Part shown: one piece after another, positions 32,274-52,300 of the stretch
How positions within the stretch are numbered: the first letter of the stretch is position 1
Layout of the letters: each line of letters opens with the position of its first letter
From: Myxococcus xanthus
GTDB taxonomy: Bacteria > Myxococcota > Myxococcia > Myxococcales > Myxococcaceae
Assembly (NCBI RefSeq): GCF_900106535.1
Contig: NZ_FNOH01000008.1
Location: forward strand, 62,001-126,000
Length of the DNA stretch: 64,000 nt
Direction: 5' to 3'
Program-made: the position numbers and the translations under genes
Notes under the pieces: generated by a model
Database searches by the model: none
Told to the model about the DNA's origin: nothing
Seen by the model: the letters and a program-made list of their open reading frames with translations, nothing else

Positions 32274-35200
32274 TCAGCTCAACTTCAGGGCAATCAACCG
32301 CTCGACTTCGTCGTCCGACAGCTCCGAGACTTGCGCCAGCCGCTCCGACAGGTCGCCGACGTCCGCAGGCACCGGGGATGACTTCTGCACCGGAGCCGCC
32401 GCCACCGTGGGCAACGGGATGTCCACCGCGGTGACGCTCCCCGCCAGGCGCTTCGCCAGCGCCACGACGGTGGGGTGGTCGAACGCGAGGCTCGCGGGCA
32501 GCTCCTTCTCGAGTCCGCGCTGCAACACGTTGCGCAGCTCCACGGACATCTGGGACGTCATCCCCATCTGGAAGAAGCCGCGGTCCACGGGGGGCAAGTC
32601 GGCGGGAGCGAAGCCGAGAATGCGCCCCACCTCGCCCTGGATGCGTTGCACGAGCGTGTCGAACCGGCGCTCAGCAGGGAGCGCCTTCAACTCCGAGAGC
32701 AACCGTGCCCGCGAAGTGGCACCACCGTTCGTGGCCAGCGACGCCGCGCCCATGTTCAGCAGGAAGGGCCGGCGACGCCGAGCCTCCCAGATGGGCTTGA
32801 GTACGGACCAGTCCACGGAGGCGACCGTCTTATGGCTCGCGCCCGACCGCAGCACCTGTCCCATCGCATCGAGCGCGCGCTCCGAGGCCATGGGGTTCAG
32901 CCCGAAGCGGGCGTAGCCCCGCGCGTTGTCGGCGCGCTCTCCGCCAATCTCGTCCCACGTCCCCCAGTGAATGGTGGTCGCGGGCAGCCCTTCGGCCCGG
33001 CGGTGATGCGCCAGCGCTTCCAGGAACTGGTTGCCCGCCGCGTAATGCGCCAAGCCGGAAGCGCCCCACAACGTGGACGTCGACGAGAACATCACGAAGA
33101 AGTCGAGCGAGAGGCCGCGCGTCAGGTCGTGCAACACCCAGCTCCCGAGCACCTTCGGACGCATCATCGCCGTCGTGGCGGCGACATCCAGGTCCTCCAA
33201 CCGGCACTCCGTGATGAGCGCGGCGGCATGAATCACGCCGCGCAACGGAGGCAGCGTCGCCGCCATGTCGCGCAGGAGCGCCGCCATCCGCTCGCGGTCC
33301 GCTACGTCCACGGCCATGGGCGTGACAGTCGCCCCGATCACCCGGATCGACTCGAGCTCCTCGCGGCGCCGCACCGACGCCGCATCGTCCGCACCGGAGA
33401 CCCCACTGCGGCCCAGCAGCACCAGGTGCCGCGCGCCCCGCTCCACCAGCCACCGCGCCACCTTCAGCCCCAGCCCGCCCAGGCCGCCCGAGACCAGGTA
33501 CGTCGCATCCGAGCGCAGGCGCAGTGCCTCCTCGGCCGTCCCTGCCCTTCCCCGTGTAAGCCGGGGGACCAGCGAGCGCCCATCGCGGAAGGCGAACTGG
33601 TCCTCTCCATCCGTTCCGAACGCGGAGACTTCCCGCAGCACCGAGGTGACTTCATCCGGCGACCGAGTCGGCGGCAGGTCGATGAGGCCGCCCCAAACGC
33701 CCGGCTGTTCCAGCGAGACGCTCCGGCCCATGCCCCAAAGGGGTGACTGGGCCAGCGACACACGTTCGGTTCCCACGCCCGTGACCTGCGCGCCCCGCGT
33801 CACCACCCAAAGCCGCGCATGCCCTGACACCTCCATGAGGGCCTTCACCAGGTGCAGCGCCGCCACCGTGGACGCGGGCACTGCCGTCTGCCCATCCAAC
33901 GTTTCGTCGAGGCCCCACAGGAAGAGCGCCCGGCCTTCGTGCCCAGCCGCGAGCGCTGGAAGCTCTCGCAGCAAGCGCGCCATGTCCTCCGGCCGCTGTG
34001 GGTCCACCACGAAGCTCCGCGTTCCCAGGCGCTGGAAGGCGTCCCCCGCGGTCACCATGACAAAAGGGGTGTTCTGACGCCGCAGCTCCTCGGCGAATGC
34101 CGCGCCCCAACCACCCCGGTCCGCGAACACAAGCCAATCCGCGGGGGCCGACTGGGGTGTCCCCGCCGGCCGCGGCTCCCACGACACGTCGTGGAACCAG
34201 TCCTGCGCGCGGACTTCCCCCAACACCTCGAGCAGCCGCTCCACCGCCACGTGCCGCAACCGGACACCGCGCGCCACCGCGACCGGGCGACCCTCCGCGT
34301 CCAGCAGGGACAATGTGCCCAGCCGCTCCTCAGGACGAGACGCGGGCGAAATGGAGACGTGAGCCCACCGAACGTCCGCGCTGCCAGGGACGCACTCGAA
34401 TGATTCGAGCCCCAGGGGCATGAAGAGCGCCGCCTGCCCCGGTTCGGCCGCCAGCGCGAGCGCCAGCGTCTGGAGCGCGGCGTCCAGCAACGCGGGATGC
34501 AACTGATACTGGGACGCCTCCTGAAGTCGCTCCGCGCCCAGCACCACCCGGCCCAGCGCCTCCCCCGGCCGCCGCCACGCCTCGTCCAGTGTCCGCAGCG
34601 GCTCGTCGTACTGGACGTTGCAGCGCTCCAGCTCGCCGTAGACCGCCGCGCCCGGGACGTGCTCCACACAGCGCGCACGGACCGCGTCGATGGACGCCAA
34701 CGCGCCCATCGCGGCACTGAGCACCTGGACATGGCCCCGGCAATGCCGCACCCACCCCGCCTCGGACGAGGCCCCGCCCACCGCGCGGCTGTGGATGTGG
34801 AACTCGTGCTTGCCTCCTGCCTCGGAAGAGAGGTGGACCTGCACGAGCCGCCGCGGGGTCTCCGGCAGCACCAGCGCCCGCTCGAACTCGACGCCGGACA
34901 GCCCCCGTCCCCCAGGGCCCAACGCATCGGCGGCGGCGCTCAGCCCGAGCTCCACCAACGCCGAGGCAGGAACGACCGCGACGCCACCCAACCGGTGAGC
35001 ACCAAGCCACGGCAGCGAGTTGCTCCCCAGCTCCAGCTCGAAGACCTGGCCATCGACGCCGTGAGCCACGCTCACCGGCCGGCCCTTGAGGGACGTCACC
35101 GGCTCGACCATCGCGGCCACGGGCGTGGCCACCGCGTCCAACCAGTACCGCTTGTGCTGCCAGGGATAGGTGGGCAGCGGGAGCGGCGTCCCACCCCCCG

Positions 35201-37858
35201 GGAAGAAGCGCTTCCACTGCACGGGGAGTCCCGCGCGGTACAGCGCGCCCACGGACTCCAGCAGCACGGTCCGCTCAGCCTCCTCGCGGCGCAGGGACGG
35301 AAGCGTCACGCCCTCGCGGCCCGCGTGCTGCAGGCATCGCTCCACAGCGGGCAGCAGAATCGGGTGCGGGCTCATCTCCAGGAAAACGGAGTGCCCAGCC
35401 TCGGCGAGTTGCAGCACCGACGAGGAGAAGAGCACCGGGTCGCGCAGATTGCGGACCCAGTAGGCGGCATCGAAGCCGGAGCCGTCACAGGAGGCGCCGG
35501 TCACCGTGGAGTGAATGGGCACGCTGGAGCGTCCGGGCCGCACCGCCGAGAGCACCGAGAGCAGCTCGTCCCGCAGCGGGTCCACCTGCGGACTGTGCGA
35601 GGCGACGTCGACCTTCACCCAGCGGCAGAAGACGTTGCGCGACTCCAGGTCGGCGCGAATCGATTCGAGCGCGGCATTCTCTCCCGACAGCACCGTGGAG
35701 GTCGGACTGTTGCTGACCGCGATGGCCACGCGGTCCTCGCGGCCCGCCAGCGTCTTGCGCGCGTCCTCCAGGGTCAGCTCCGTCGCGAGCATGGCCCCCT
35801 GGCCGCTGATGCGCCGCAGGAGCTGGCTGCGCAGGCAGATGATGCGCGCCGCGTCCTCCAGGGAGAGCGCGCCCGCGACGTGCGCCGCGGCCACCTCGCC
35901 CATGCTGTGCCCCACCACCGCGTCCGGCTCGACGCCCCAGGAGCGCCAGAGTGCGGACAGCGCCACCGCCATGGCGAACAACACCGGCTGCACGACGTCG
36001 ATGTCCTGGAGCCGGGAGTCCTCGGCAGGGGCGCGCAGCACGTCAATCAGACGCCACGTGACGTGGGGCCGCATGGCCTCGTCGATGCGCTCCACGGCCT
36101 CACGGAAGACAGGCTCCTGTTCGAGGAGCTGCCGCCCCATGCCGGCCCACTGCGAGCCCTGCCCCGGGAACACGAAGACCGCCTTGCGCCGGGTATCCGT
36201 GTCCGTCGCCGCCGGAGCAGGCCCCTCCAAGGCGAACTCCCGAAGCTGCCGCGCCACAGCGTCCGCCGAGTCCCCCGCGACCGCCGTCCGGTACTCGTGA
36301 TGGGTCCGCCGCAGCGCCGCGGTGAAGCAGACATCCCGGAGCGACATCTCCGGGGACGACGTGAGGACGTCCGCGTACTTCCGGGCCAATGCTTGAAGCG
36401 CGGAGGGTGAGCGCGCGGACAGCGGCAGCAGGTACGCCCCGCGAGAAGGCGCAGCGGGCGCCGCCGCGGCCACGGGGGCCTCTTCGAGAATCACATGGGC
36501 ATTCGTGCCGCTGATGCCAAACGAGCTGACCGCCCCCCGGCGCTTGCGCGTCTCCCGCGCGGGCCAGGGGTGCAGCTTCGTAGGGACAGTGAGGGCCTCA
36601 CCGCCGAAGTCGATGCGCGGGTTGAGCCGCTGGAAGTGCGCGAGCGGCGGGACGGCCCCGTGCTGCATCGACAGGACCATCTTGATGATGCCAGCGATGC
36701 CGGCGGCCGACTCCAGGTGGCCGATGTTCGTCTTCGCCGCGCCCACCACCAGCGACTGCTCCGCGGTGCGCCCCTGGGCGTACACCTCGTGGAGCGCCTC
36801 CAGCTCGATGGGGTCGCCCAGCGACGTCCCGGTGCCATGGGCCTCAACGCAGTCGATGTCGGCGGGCTCCAGGTTCGCGCTCTGGAGCGCCTGGCGGATG
36901 AGCGCCTTCTGCGCGAGCACGTTGGGCGCCGTCAATCCCGCCGACTTGCCATCCTGGTTGACGGCAGACCCCCGGATGAGCGCTAGGACGGTGTCCCCCG
37001 CCGCCAGCGCATCCGACAGCCGCTTGAGGACGACCACGCCGCAGCCCTCGCCCCGCACGAAGCCGTTGGCGCGGGCATCGAAGGTCTTGCAGCGTCCATC
37101 CGGCGCGAGCGCCTGCGCACGGGACACGCGGCTCGACGACAGCGGCGACAGGATGAGGTTGACGCCGCACGCCAGCGCCATGGTGCACTCTTGCTGCCGG
37201 AGGCTCTGCGCGGCCAGATGCAGCGCCACCAGGGATGACGAACACGCGGTGTCCACGGACAGGCTGGGTCCCTGGAAGTCCAGGAGGTACGACAGCCGCC
37301 CCGGCACCACGCAGTTGATGGCGCCCGTCACACTGCTGGAGTCGCGCGCCGCCGGATTTCCCACCTGCAACAGCGCGTAGTCATCGCTGTACACGCCCAC
37401 GAACACGCCCGTGCGGCTCCCTGCCAGCCGAGACATGTCCTGGCCCGCGTTCTCCAGCGCCTCCCACGCCACTTCCAGGAGGATGCGCTGCTGCGGGTCC
37501 ATCCGGTGCGCTTCGTGCGGAGAGATGCCGAAGAAATCCGCGTCGAACTGGTCCACCGCGTTGATGAAGGCACCCCACTTCGCGCCCAGCTTCTCCTGGG
37601 CCTCGGGGTCCATCCGCGCCATGTCCTCACGGGTCCACCGCGAGGATGGCACCTCGGTGACGGCATCCACGCCGTTGCACAGGAGGTTCCAGTACGACGC
37701 CGGGTCGTTCCCTCCGCCCGGGAAGCGGCAGCCCATGCCGATGATGGCCACGGGCTCCGACCGGCTGCCCTCCACCGCGTCGAGCCGCGACTTGAGGTCC
37801 ATCGCCAGCAGCGCGAGCCGCTTGGGGGAGTACTGCGCAATCTTCTCCGCGAACGTCG

Positions 37859-37862
<4 letters not shown>
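32274..37862 (-). CDS. mxaE: MxaE: PKS extension module 2 (KS-AT-DH°-KR-ACP)
   Basis: Single PKS module, 1862 residues, N-terminal docking helix (EKIAQYSPKRLALLAMDL). The KS has DTACSSS with Cys near 205. The AT has GHSMGE near 652 and VASHS, methylmalonyl type. The DH-like region keeps HRLGGVAVVP near 955 and HPALLD, but the usual YGPxF motif reads YDEPL, so it is probably inactive. The KR has SGGLGGLG near 1461, no LDD and a Trp eight residues before Tyr, so it is A-type; Ser and Tyr are present. The ACP motif is GMTSQM, with the phosphopantetheine Ser (near 1768) kept but Thr instead of Asp before it. Reduction without dehydration would leave the C13 hydroxyl and C12 methyl of myxalamid. 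The ATG overlaps the mxaF stop (ATGA). Confidence 0.92.
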
Positions 37863-44926
<7,064 letters not shown>

Positions 44927-45538
44927 TCGGACCTCTAACTGGCACGCTCGAAAGCCGGGCTTTTCCTCGGCAAACGAGATGACGACGGACGCAGTCCGCC
45001 TCCCCCTCGATAGACCCGATACAAGGAAGAACGGATCAATGCCAAATCCAAAACGTTGGCGCAAGCCCGTCAGCACGAAGCCGTTTCGTGCACTTTCACG
45101 AGAACCGGACACTCCAAACGGAGCACCCCATGTCTCTCAATCACCAAGACTTCGACTGATGCATGCCTGACTTGAAAATCAACAAACCCCGAAGCAAACA
45201 CATGGATGACCTCAGTAGAACTAATTGCGAACAAAACACTCCCCAGACATGACTCACCCGCCAGTCAGAGTGCGCGCCGCCTCCATTCCGGGGAAATCGT
45301 AGAACCCATATACATAAAGCCTATCAGTCGCCCAGCGTCCCCCAGGGCCGATGCCCAGGGGATTCCACCAGCAAACGCAATGGCCTGGATGTGTCCTGCA
45401 CACGCCAGCCGGCTCCACCTGATGGGCAGCCCGAGCTCCACGCCGCGAAGCAATCACCGGACGTATGAATTCTTATGATAAATCAATACAGTACCGCGCT
45501 GCGGGCGACTGGCCCCGGACCACGAGGAGGCAACCCGA
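44927..45538. promoter_or_regulatory. Divergent intergenic region between mxaF and the dioxygenase gene
   Basis: About 610 bp separate the two divergent starts, and AT content is clearly higher than in the flanking genes. It should hold the promoter of the ~44.8-kb mxa operon (minus strand) and that of the dioxygenase (plus strand). A TATGAT at 45474-45479 could be a -10 element for the plus-strand gene, but no matching -35 is evident. I found no convincing sigma-54 site or long dyad and no convincing small gene. The RBS GAGGAGG ends 8 nt before the ATG at 45539. Confidence 0.45.
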
Positions 45539-46324
45539 ATGGAGCTTTCCCCAGGCGAAGTGGAGCAGTTCATCGAGCGTGGATTCGTCCGACTGGACCA
45601 GGCGTTTCCCCGCGAGCTGGCGGACGCGTGCCGCGAGCTGCTGTGGCGCGACACGGGGTGTGCCCCGGACAATCCGGCCACCTGGAAGCAGCCGGTCATC
45701 CGGCTCGGGGACTATGCGCAGGAGCCCTTCCGGCTGGCGGCGAACACGCCCCGGCTGCGAGGCGCGTTCGACCAGTTGGTGGGCCCCGGACGCTGGCTCC
45801 CTCGAGGCAGCCTGGGCACCTTCCCCGTGCGCTTTCCCAGCCCGGACGCGCCTGGAGACGACGGCTGGCATGTCGATGCCAGCTTCCCAGGTGACGACCC
45901 GAGCTCGTTTTTCTCCTGGCGGGTGAATGTGGCGTCGAAAGGCCGCGCCCTGCTGATGCTCTTCCTCTGCTCCGACGTGGGCGAGGACGACGCCCCCACC
46001 CGCATCCGCGTGGGCTCCCACCGGGACGTCGCCCGCGTGTTGGCCCCTGCGGGGGACGCGGGGTTGACGTTCATGGAGCTCGCCGGGAAGTTGGACGTGT
46101 CGGCCCACCGGCCGCTCGCGCTCGCCACGGGAGAGGCCGGCACCGTGTACCTGTGCCACCCCTTCCTGGTCCATGCCGCCCAGCCGCACCAGGGAACCCA
46201 GCCGCGCTTCATGGCCCAGCCGCCGCTCCTGTCCCGCGCCCCCTTCTCGGTACAGGGCCCGGAGGACGACGCCTCGCCGGTGGCACGCGCCATCCGGCAG
46301 GCGCTGAACGAAACGCGCGCGTAG
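45539..46324 (+). CDS. Phytanoyl-CoA dioxygenase (PhyH)-family Fe(II)/2-oxoglutarate oxygenase
   Basis: A 261-residue protein of the expected length for a PhyH-like hydroxylase. It has the HxD iron ligands in WHVDASF (near residue 105), a distal His in the HPFLVHAAQPH segment, and a downstream Arg (QPRFMAQP) suited to binding 2-oxoglutarate. There is no signal peptide, so it should be cytoplasmic. It would hydroxylate an aliphatic carbon using O2 and 2-oxoglutarate; the substrate is unknown. The gene is divergent from mxaF and converges, 20 bp apart, on the FAAL-NRPS gene. It could tailor that product, modify a fatty-acid precursor, or be unrelated. Myxalamid itself shows no obvious need for it. 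The RBS GAGGAGG is strong. Confidence 0.8.
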   Translation: MELSPGEVEQFIERGFVRLDQAFPRELADACRELLWRDTGCAPDNPATWKQPVIRLGDYAQEPFRLAANTPRLRGAFDQLVGPGRWLPRGSLGTFPVRFPSPDAPGDDGWHVDASFPGDDPSSFFSWRVNVASKGRALLMLFLCSDVGEDDAPTRIRVGSHRDVARVLAPAGDAGLTFMELAGKLDVSAHRPLALATGEAGTVYLCHPFLVHAAQPHQGTQPRFMAQPPLLSRAPFSVQGPEDDASPVARAIRQALNETRA

Positions 46325-46344
46325 CCCGCGCGCTCCCCGCGCCG

Positions 46345-49300
46345 CTACTTCCTGGCGCGCTGACGCTGACGCTTGAGGCTCTCCAACTGCCGCTTGGCCC
46401 GGTCCTGCGCGGCTTCCACCTGGGACTGCGCCGCCGCGGGCCCCTGCCGCGCGAAACGCGCCAGGGTGCTGATGGTGGGGTGCTCCAGCAGCTTCAGCAG
46501 GGGCAGGTCCTGGCCCAGCACCGACTTGAGCTGGGTGTGCACCTGCACCATCAGGAGCGAGTGGCCGCCCAGGTCGAAGAAGTTGTCGTGCACGCCCACC
46601 TGCTCCACACGGAGGACGCTGCGCCACACCTGGGCAATCTGCTCCTCCAGTTGCCCCTGCGGCGCCACGAAGGCCGCTTTCGCGGAGCGCACCACGTTCG
46701 GCGTGGGCAGGGCCCTGCGGTCCACCTTGCCATTGGGCGTCAACGGGAGCGCCGGTAGCTCCATGACGAGCGACGGAACCATGTGCTCCGGCAACCGCTG
46801 AGCCAGGGCGTCGCGCAGCGCGGACGCCTCCACCGTGGCGCCCTGCGCGGGCACCACGTAGGCCACGAGCCGCACGTCGCCGGGCACATCCTCGCGCGCC
46901 ACCACCACCGCCTCGCGCACCGAGGGCTGGGCGGTGAGCGCCGCCTCGATTTCCCCCGCCTCGATGCGGAAGCCACGCACCTTGAGCTGGTGGTCCACAC
47001 GGCCGAGGAACTCCATGGTGCCGTCGGGCCGCCACCGTGCGCGGTCCCCCGTGCGATACAGCCGGGCCCCGGGCTCACGGGCCCAGGCATCCGGAATGAA
47101 GCGCTCCGCCGTCAGCTCGGGCCGGCCCAAATAGCCACGCACCACGCCCGCGCCGCCGATGTACAGCTCACCCGCCACGCCCACCGGCGCCGGCCGCATC
47201 CGTGCGTCGAGGACGTACAAGCACGTGCGCAGCAGTGGCGTGCCAATGGAGACGACGGCCGCCGTCTCCTCCGGGGTCACGCGCGCCGTGGAGGACCAGA
47301 TGGTCGTCTCCGTGGGGCCGTACATGTTGAGCAGCTCGGCGGACTCCGGCAGCGCCTTGCGCAGGGACGCGGCCAACGCGCCCGGAAGGGCCTCGCCGCC
47401 CACCATCAGCCGTTGCAGGCCGCCCAGCGCCTCGACGGACTCGGGCTCGGACAGCAGCGCGCGCGCCAGGGACGGCGTGCACTGCAGGTGCGTCACGCCG
47501 TGCTCGCGGAGCTGCTCGGGAATCGTCTTCGCCGTGCCCGCGCGGCGGCTGTCCCGCACGCAGCGCTGCCGCACTTCGTCCAGCAGCGGCAGGCTGGCCA
47601 GCACCGTGTCTGCGGGAATACCGAAGTCGATGAGGCACCCCACCTCGTCCACGCCCAGAGAGTAGAGCTGCCCGACGCGCTCGCGCACCGAACGCGGCGT
47701 GCCGAACAGGCCGCTCGTCTCGAAGTAGCGGTCGAAGGCATGGCCGGCGAGCCGGTCCAGGTCCGCCTCCGTGGCCGAATCCATGTCGATGCCCAGCGTG
47801 CTCCCCAGGCCGCGCATCAGGTCGGCCGAGCTCTTGAGGTAGTTGCGGAAGGGCTGCTCCACCACCTCGCGCACCTTCGCCATGTCCTCGCCGATGAAGG
47901 TGTGCAGCATGAGGGTGACGTGGCCCTCGCCCGCGTGGCCCGCGTCGCGCCAGGCCTGACGGTAAAGTGACAGCTTCTTCTCCAGGTCCTCCCACGTCTG
48001 CCCCAGCAGGTGCGTGAGGATGTTGCACCCCAGCCGGCCCGCGGTGATGAACGTCTCCGGGTTTCCCGCGGCGGTGAGCCACACGGGCAGCTCCGCCTGC
48101 ACGGGACGGGGGCGCAGCTTCACATCCACCTGCGCGCCGCCGCCGCCCGGGAAGCGCACCGTCTCCCCACGCCACAGCCGGCGCACGGTGTCGATGCCTT
48201 CCATCATCAGCTCACGGCGCTGCTCGTACTTCTCCGGCGCGAAGACGAAGTCATTGGCATGCCAGCCGGAAGCGACGGAGATGCCCACGCGCCCGCCGGA
48301 CAGGTTGTCCACCAGGGACCACTCCTCCGCCACGCGCACGGGATGGTGGAGTGGCAGCACCACGCTGCCCGCGCGGATGGCCACGCGCTTCGTCACGGTG
48401 GCGACAGCCGCGCCCACCACGGAGGGATTGGGGTACAGGCCGCCGAAGGCGTGGAAGTGGCGCTCCGGCGTCCACACCGCCGCGAAGCCGTGAGTGTCCG
48501 CGAACTTCGCGCCCTCCAGCAACAGCCGGTAGCTGCTCTCCCCGCGCGACACCTCCGCGTCATCCGCGAAGTAGAACAGGCTGAAGTCCATGGGGCGCTT
48601 CCGGGCCCCCGCGGCGCGAGCGGGCGCCTTGAGCGAAGCCCCCTCCCCTTGCACCACCACCTTGAAGCCGCGGGTGAGCGTCCACAGCAACTCCAGGACG
48701 GAGATGTCGAAGGAGATGCTGGTGACGGCCAACCAGGCGCCCGCGGGCGAGTGGCCCACGCGCACGTCCATGGCGGCGAAGAAGTTGGCCACGCCCCCAT
48801 GCGGTACCACCACGCCCTTGGGCCGTCCCGTGGAGCCCGACGTGTAGATGACATACGCCGCGTTGTCCGGCGTGGTCCCCAGGGCCAGCGGTGACGCCGG
48901 CATCGCCGCGTAGGGCTCCGCCGTATCCAGCAGCACGGTGTGCAGGCCGGCCACGGGCAGCGTCCCCGCCAGATGGGACTGCGTGACGAGCACGCGCGCG
49001 CCCGAGTCCTCCAGCATGTACGTGAGCCGCTCCCGGGGATAGTCCGGGTCCAGGGGCACGTAGGCGCCGCCCGCCTCGAGGATGCCGAGCATCCCCGCCA
49101 CCATCTCCACCGAGCGCTCGGCGCACAGGCCCACGCGCACCTCGGGGCCCACGCCCAGGCCCCTCAGATGCAAGGCCAGCGCGGACGCACGGCGCGCCAG
49201 CTCCGCGTAGGTGAGCGTCCCGTCCTCGGCGACCACCGCCACCGCGTCGGGCGTGCGGGCGGCCTGCTCACGGAACTGCGCGTGGATGCAGTGCGAAGCG

Positions 49301-52300
49301 TCCTGGGAGAGCGGCGCCGTGAAGTCGTTCCAGCGCTCCAGCAGAGAACGACGCTCCGCCTCGTCGAGCAGCGGCAGGTCCTCCACACGCGCGTCCGGAG
49401 CAGCGACGATGCCCCTCAGCAACGCCTCCAGGTGTCCCGCGAGCCGCGCCATCGTCTCCGCCGAGAAGAGGTCCGAGCGGTACTCCAGCGCGCCCTCCAG
49501 CCCTCGCGGCGTCTCCACGACGGCGAGCTGCAGGTCGAACTTCGCCGTGCCCTCCACCGCGCCGTCCGGCACGGGCAGCACCGGGCGCCACTGCATGCCC
49601 GGCACGTCCATGTCCACCGGCGGCAGGCTCTCCAACACCAGGTTCGCCTGGAACAGCGGGTTGTCGCCGCCACGGACCGCGCGCGACGCGCCCACCACTT
49701 CCTCGAAGGGCAGGTCCGCGTGCGCCAGGGCCTCGTGGAACGTGTGGCGCATGCGGCCCAGCAGCTCCCGGAAGCGGGGCGCGCCGGACACGTCCGCGCG
49801 GAGCACCAGCGTGCTGGCGAAGAACCCCACCACGTCACGCAGCTCGGCCCGGTCCCGCTGCGCGAAGATGGTGCCCAGGCCGAAGTCGTCCTGACCGCTA
49901 TAGCGGTGCAGCAGCGCCGCCCAGGCCGCCGCCAGCGTAACGAAGAAGGTACAGCCCTCACTCCGGCCCACCGCCTTGAGCGAATCCACCAGCTCGGCCG
50001 GCAGCGCGAAACGGTGGAGCGCGCCGCGGAAGCCCGGCTCCCGGGGACGCGGGAAGTCCGTGGGCAACTCCAGGCGCGGCAGGTTCTCCAGCTTCCGCGC
50101 CCAGTAGGCACGCTGCCCGTCCAGCGCGCCGCCCAGCCCGCGCTGCCAACGTGCGTAGTCCACGTACTGCAAGGCGGGCGCGCCCAGCGACGCGGCGGCG
50201 CCAGCCACCTCCGCGCGGTACAGCGCGGCCAGCTCCCGGGCCAGGACGCCAATGGACCAGCCATCGGTGACGATGTGGTGCTGGGTCATCAGGAGCACGT
50301 GCTCCTGGTCCTCCAGCGCCACCAGCGCCGCACGCACCAGCAGGCCCTCTGAGAGATTGAAGGGCGCCTCGCCCTGGGCGCGGGCCAACTGATTCAGCCG
50401 CGCGTCACGCTCGGCGGGCGACAGCGCCCGCAGGTCCTCGCGGGCCACGTCCAGCGGACGCAGGGGCGGCAGGAGCTGGCGCGGCTGACCCTCCACTTCG
50501 GGGAAGGCCGCGCGCAGCACCGCGTGACGCGACAGGAGCCCTTGCAGCGCGCGCTCCAGCGCGGGCACGTCCAGCGCGCCGGAGAGCCGGAGCTGGAAGT
50601 GGACGTTGTACAGCGCGCTCTCCGGCACCAGCCGGTCCAGGAACCACAGGCGCTGCTGACCGGGAGACAGCGGCAGCTCTCCCTCCAGCGAGCCGGCCTT
50701 CAGCGGCGGCGCGGCGGGCGCGGCGGAGCCCTTCCACGCGTCCACCAGATGCGCGGCGGCGGTCCCCAGCGTCGGGTGCTGCCAGAGGAAGGCCACGGGC
50801 AGCGACACACCGAGTTCCTCTTCCAGCCGGCCGTGGAGCTCCAGCGCCATCAGCGAGTCGAGCCCCAGGCTGGCCAGCGACGTCTCCGGCGCCAGGGACG
50901 CGGGCGCAGCGCGCAGCACCCGCGCGGCCTCCACGCGGAGGAAGTCCACCAGCAGCGCCGGACGGGCCTCCTCGGACGCCAGGGCCAGGCGCTCGCGCAG
51001 GGGCGCGGACGGCGTGGAAGGCACGGCCTCCGGCACCGGAGCGGCCTCCTCGCCCGACACCTCCACCACCTCCAGCGAGCCCGCCAGGAAGCCATCACGA
51101 CAGGCGCGGCGCTGAATCTTCCCGCTCGATGTCTTCGGAATGCTCCGGGCCTGGAGCAGCACCACCGTGTGCGCATGCACCTGGTGCTCATCGGCGAGCG
51201 CGCGGCGCAGGGCGCCCACCACCGCCGCGCCGTCGAAGCCTTCGCGCACGTCGACCTCGGAGACCACCACCAGCCGCTCCTCCCCCTCCACGTCCACGGA
51301 GAAGGCGGCGCTGCAGCCGGGACGCACCGCGCGGTGCGCGCGCTCCGCGGTCATTTCCAGGTCCTGCGGATACAGGTTCCGACCCCGGACGATGAGCAGA
51401 TCCTTGAGACGGCCGGTGATGAAGAGCTCGCCCTCCGGCGACAGGAAAGCCAGGTCACCGGTGCGGAGGAAGGGCCCCTCGCCGTTGGCGAGCCGCGCGC
51501 CGAAGGCATGCGCCGTCTCCTCCGGACGATCCCAATACCCACCCGCCACGCTGGGGCCAGCGACCCAGACCTCACCCACCTCGTTCGAGGCCCGAGGCAC
51601 CCGCGTCTCCGGGTCCACGATGAGCAGCCGCTGGTCCGGCGCGCCCTGACCGGAGGACACCAGCGTGCGCGCCGTGGGCCCCTCCGCCGCGTCGGACGCG
51701 GGCTTCGCGCGCCCCAGCTCCAGCGAGCCGGTGTCGTAGCGCTCCTGCACACAAGGCGTTCCCTTCACGCCGCCGCTGACGATGAGCGTCGCCTCTGCCA
51801 GGCCGTAGCAGGGATAGAAGGCCTCGCGCCGGAAGCCAGCGGGCGCGAACGTCTCCGCGAAGCGCTCCATCGTCTCGCGCCGCACGGGCTCCGCGCCGTT
51901 GAAGGCCAGGTCCCAGTGGCTCAAATCCAGACGGGCCACGTCTTCGGCGCGGGCCTTTCGCGCGCACAGGTCGTACGCGAAGTTGGGTCCACCACTGACC
52001 GTCCCCTTGAAATGGGAGACGGCCTCCAGCCAACGCAAGGGCCGCTGAAGGAACGCGATGGGCGACATCAGCACGCACGGGAAGCCCAGGTAGAGCGGCT
52101 GCAACACCTTACCGATGAGCCCCATGTCATGGAACATGGGCAACCAGCCCACGCCCACCGAACGCTCCGCCTGCAACCCGAAGTCACGCGTAATCAACGA
52201 CTCGTTGTGGAGGATGTTGGCGTGGCTGACCTTGACCCCCTTCGGGTTGCCCGTGGAACCCGACGTGTATTGCAAGAAGGCCAGCGACTCGGACGTCAGG

